Origin: an uncultured Phycisphaerales bacterium | GTDB lineage: Bacteria; Planctomycetota; Phycisphaerae; Phycisphaerales; SM1A02 | Direction of reading: 5' to 3' | DNA length: 64,000 nucleotides | NCBI GenBank assembly: GCA_905480395.1 | Contig: CAJQQE010000022.1 | Location: 18,805-82,804, forward strand | The notes under the pieces: generated by a model | The model's input: only the letters and a program-made list of their open reading frames with translations | The model's database searches: none | What the model was told of the DNA's origin: nothing | Part shown: positions 63,390 through 64,000 of the stretch, piece by piece | How the letters are laid out: each line of letters starts with the position of its first letter | Position numbering within the stretch: the stretch's first letter is position 1 | Made by a program: the position numbers and the translations under genes

Positions 63390-63675
63390 GGTTATTCAGG
63401 GCAACATTCTCCGCGTACTCCAACTCCGTAATGCCCCCCGCCGCGGTGCTCAACTCTTCATCTGAGAGTTCGTTGGAGCCGCTGGGCGGTGCAGGCATCG
63501 TGATGTGTACGCAGTTGTCAGCGTTCTCCACCACCTTCACATCCATCCCATCAGGGAAGTCCATGTCGTACTCGGCCAGGACGGCCTTGGGATCACTCAT
63601 GAAACGAGCCTTCAAGGCCTCGTCCTTCCAGCACGCCGCAAACAGCGAGGCGAGTTGGTTCTTCTTTTCAGTCAT
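63379..63675 (-). CDS. RiPP precursor peptide B with NHLP-type leader
   Basis: A 98-residue peptide. An AAGGA ribosome site lies nine bases upstream of the ATG. Residues 1-81 are a nitrile-hydratase alpha-like leader: an N-terminal helix with L-F-A-A-C-W-K-D-E-A-L-K-A-R-F, M-S-D-P-K-A-V-L, then P-D-G-M-D-V-K-V-V-E-N, H-I-T-M-P-A-P-P-S-G-S and the helix L-S-D-E-E-L-S. It ends A-A-G-G (78-81). The double-glycine site is what C39-type peptidase/ABC exporters cut. The predicted core is 17 residues, I-T-E-L-E-Y-A-E-N-V-A-L-N-N-H-E-A, acidic and without Cys, Ser, Lys or Arg. The core's last codons fall in the leader-derived scar, so the true core may be altered. Confidence 0.88.
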   Translation of the reverse strand: MTEKKNQLASLFAACWKDEALKARFMSDPKAVLAEYDMDFPDGMDVKVVENADNCVHITMPAPPSGSNELSDEELSTAAGGITELEYAENVALNNHEA

Positions 63676-63739
63676 TGGTCTTTCCTTCTTTGAGACAGTG
63701 GCGTCAAGGAGTCGGCTGGATTCATCCAGTCAACACGCG

Positions 63740-64000
63740 TCAACACCATTCTGAAACAGGTCCCCAACCCCCCGCCGCGTCGCTCAACTCTTCATCTGAG
63801 AGTTCCATCGAGCCGCTGGGCGGTGCAGGCATCGTGATGTGCACGCAGTTGTCGGCGTTCTCCACCACCTTCACATCCATCCCATCAGGAACCGGCATGT
63901 CGTATTCGGCCAGGACGGCCTTGGGATCGGACATCAAACGAGCCTTCAAGGCCTCGTCTTTCCAGCACGCCGCAAACAGCGAGGCGAGTTGGTTCTTCTG
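63740..64000 (-). CDS. RiPP precursor peptide A with NHLP-type leader (start beyond window)
   Basis: The frame is open to the right edge; 86 codons are visible. The first visible residues, Q-K-N-Q-L-A-S-L-F-A-A-C-W-K-D-E-A, correspond to position 4 onward of precursor B, so about three codons are missing. The leader is nearly identical to B through A-E-Y-D-M and S-D-E-E-L-S, ending A-A-G-G. The predicted core is only eight residues, W-G-P-V-S-E-W-C. The two Trp, one Ser and terminal Cys are typical targets for RiPP enzymes. A near-palindrome (CTGGATGAATCCAG) lies 63711-63724, between this gene and precursor B. Confidence 0.88.
   Translation of the reverse strand, partial: QKNQLASLFAACWKDEALKARLMSDPKAVLAEYDMPVPDGMDVKVVENADNCVHITMPAPPSGSMELSDEELSDAAGGWGPVSEWC

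Overview
The window looks like a chromosomal segment of a marine planctomycete of the Phycisphaerae type. Signs of this are a DUF1553/DUF1501 pair at the left edge, at least eight secreted proteins carrying a planctomycete dockerin-like module (paired D-x-N-x-D loops followed by a G-A-D-L-G-L helix and a final W-G-x-C), PEP-CTERM-like exit signals with an Arg-rich tail, many Tat-exported sugar oxidoreductases and many secreted hydrolases. Base composition is moderately GC-rich, and genes are often coupled by ATGA or GTGA overlaps. I saw no rRNA, tRNA, CRISPR array, transposase or integrase.

Layout. 1-3886: DUF1553, DUF1501 and two membrane proteins with zinc ribbons. 3919-9464: secreted carbohydrate-active dockerin proteins (GH16-like, a Cys-rich protein, a TIM-barrel glycosidase). 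9694-16510: PH-domain membrane protein, PEP-CTERM-like protein, redoxin plus cytochrome c pair, YHYH protein, and an ECF sigma factor with its membrane-bound putative anti-sigma factor. 16655-23861: alpha/beta esterase, S9 peptidase, and an overlapping alpha-L-fucosidase/sulfatase pair pointing to sulfated fucan use. 23988-32498: PQQ-type dehydrogenase with dockerin, an unidentified dockerin protein, SixA-like phosphatase, DHA2 efflux pump, second S9 peptidase. 32523-39849: RND efflux pair, metallo-beta-lactamase-fold hydrolase, exported MsrB-MsrA, PEP-CTERM-like protein. 40020-44660: membrane protein, flavin oxidase, folE, FAD oxidoreductase and photolyase.

44755-52155 is a leftward six-gene operon: FGE-like lipoprotein, two Tat-exported Gfo/Idh/MocA dehydrogenases, two exported TIM-barrel isomerases, and an ApbE-SMP-30/gluconolactonase fusion. 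Together they suggest an extracytoplasmic sugar oxidation route. 52554-57337 holds two tandem choice-of-anchor-B proteins with dockerin ends. 57709-61444 is a tightly overlapping trio: NHL-repeat protein, FixH/YtkA-like lipoprotein and di-heme MauG-type peroxidase.

The most interesting part is the right edge (61918-64000). It has two RiPP precursor genes with nitrile-hydratase-like leader peptides (NHLP) ending in Ala-Ala-Gly-Gly, followed by different short cores. Next come a small Cys-x-x-Cys protein and a tandem-GNAT protein joined by an ATGA overlap, then a third leader copy that stops after 19 codons. A 38-nt scar of leader sequence, shifted by one base, forms the start of the Cys-x-x-Cys gene. 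The modifying enzymes and exporter would lie beyond the right edge. This locus is the best candidate for an undescribed system.
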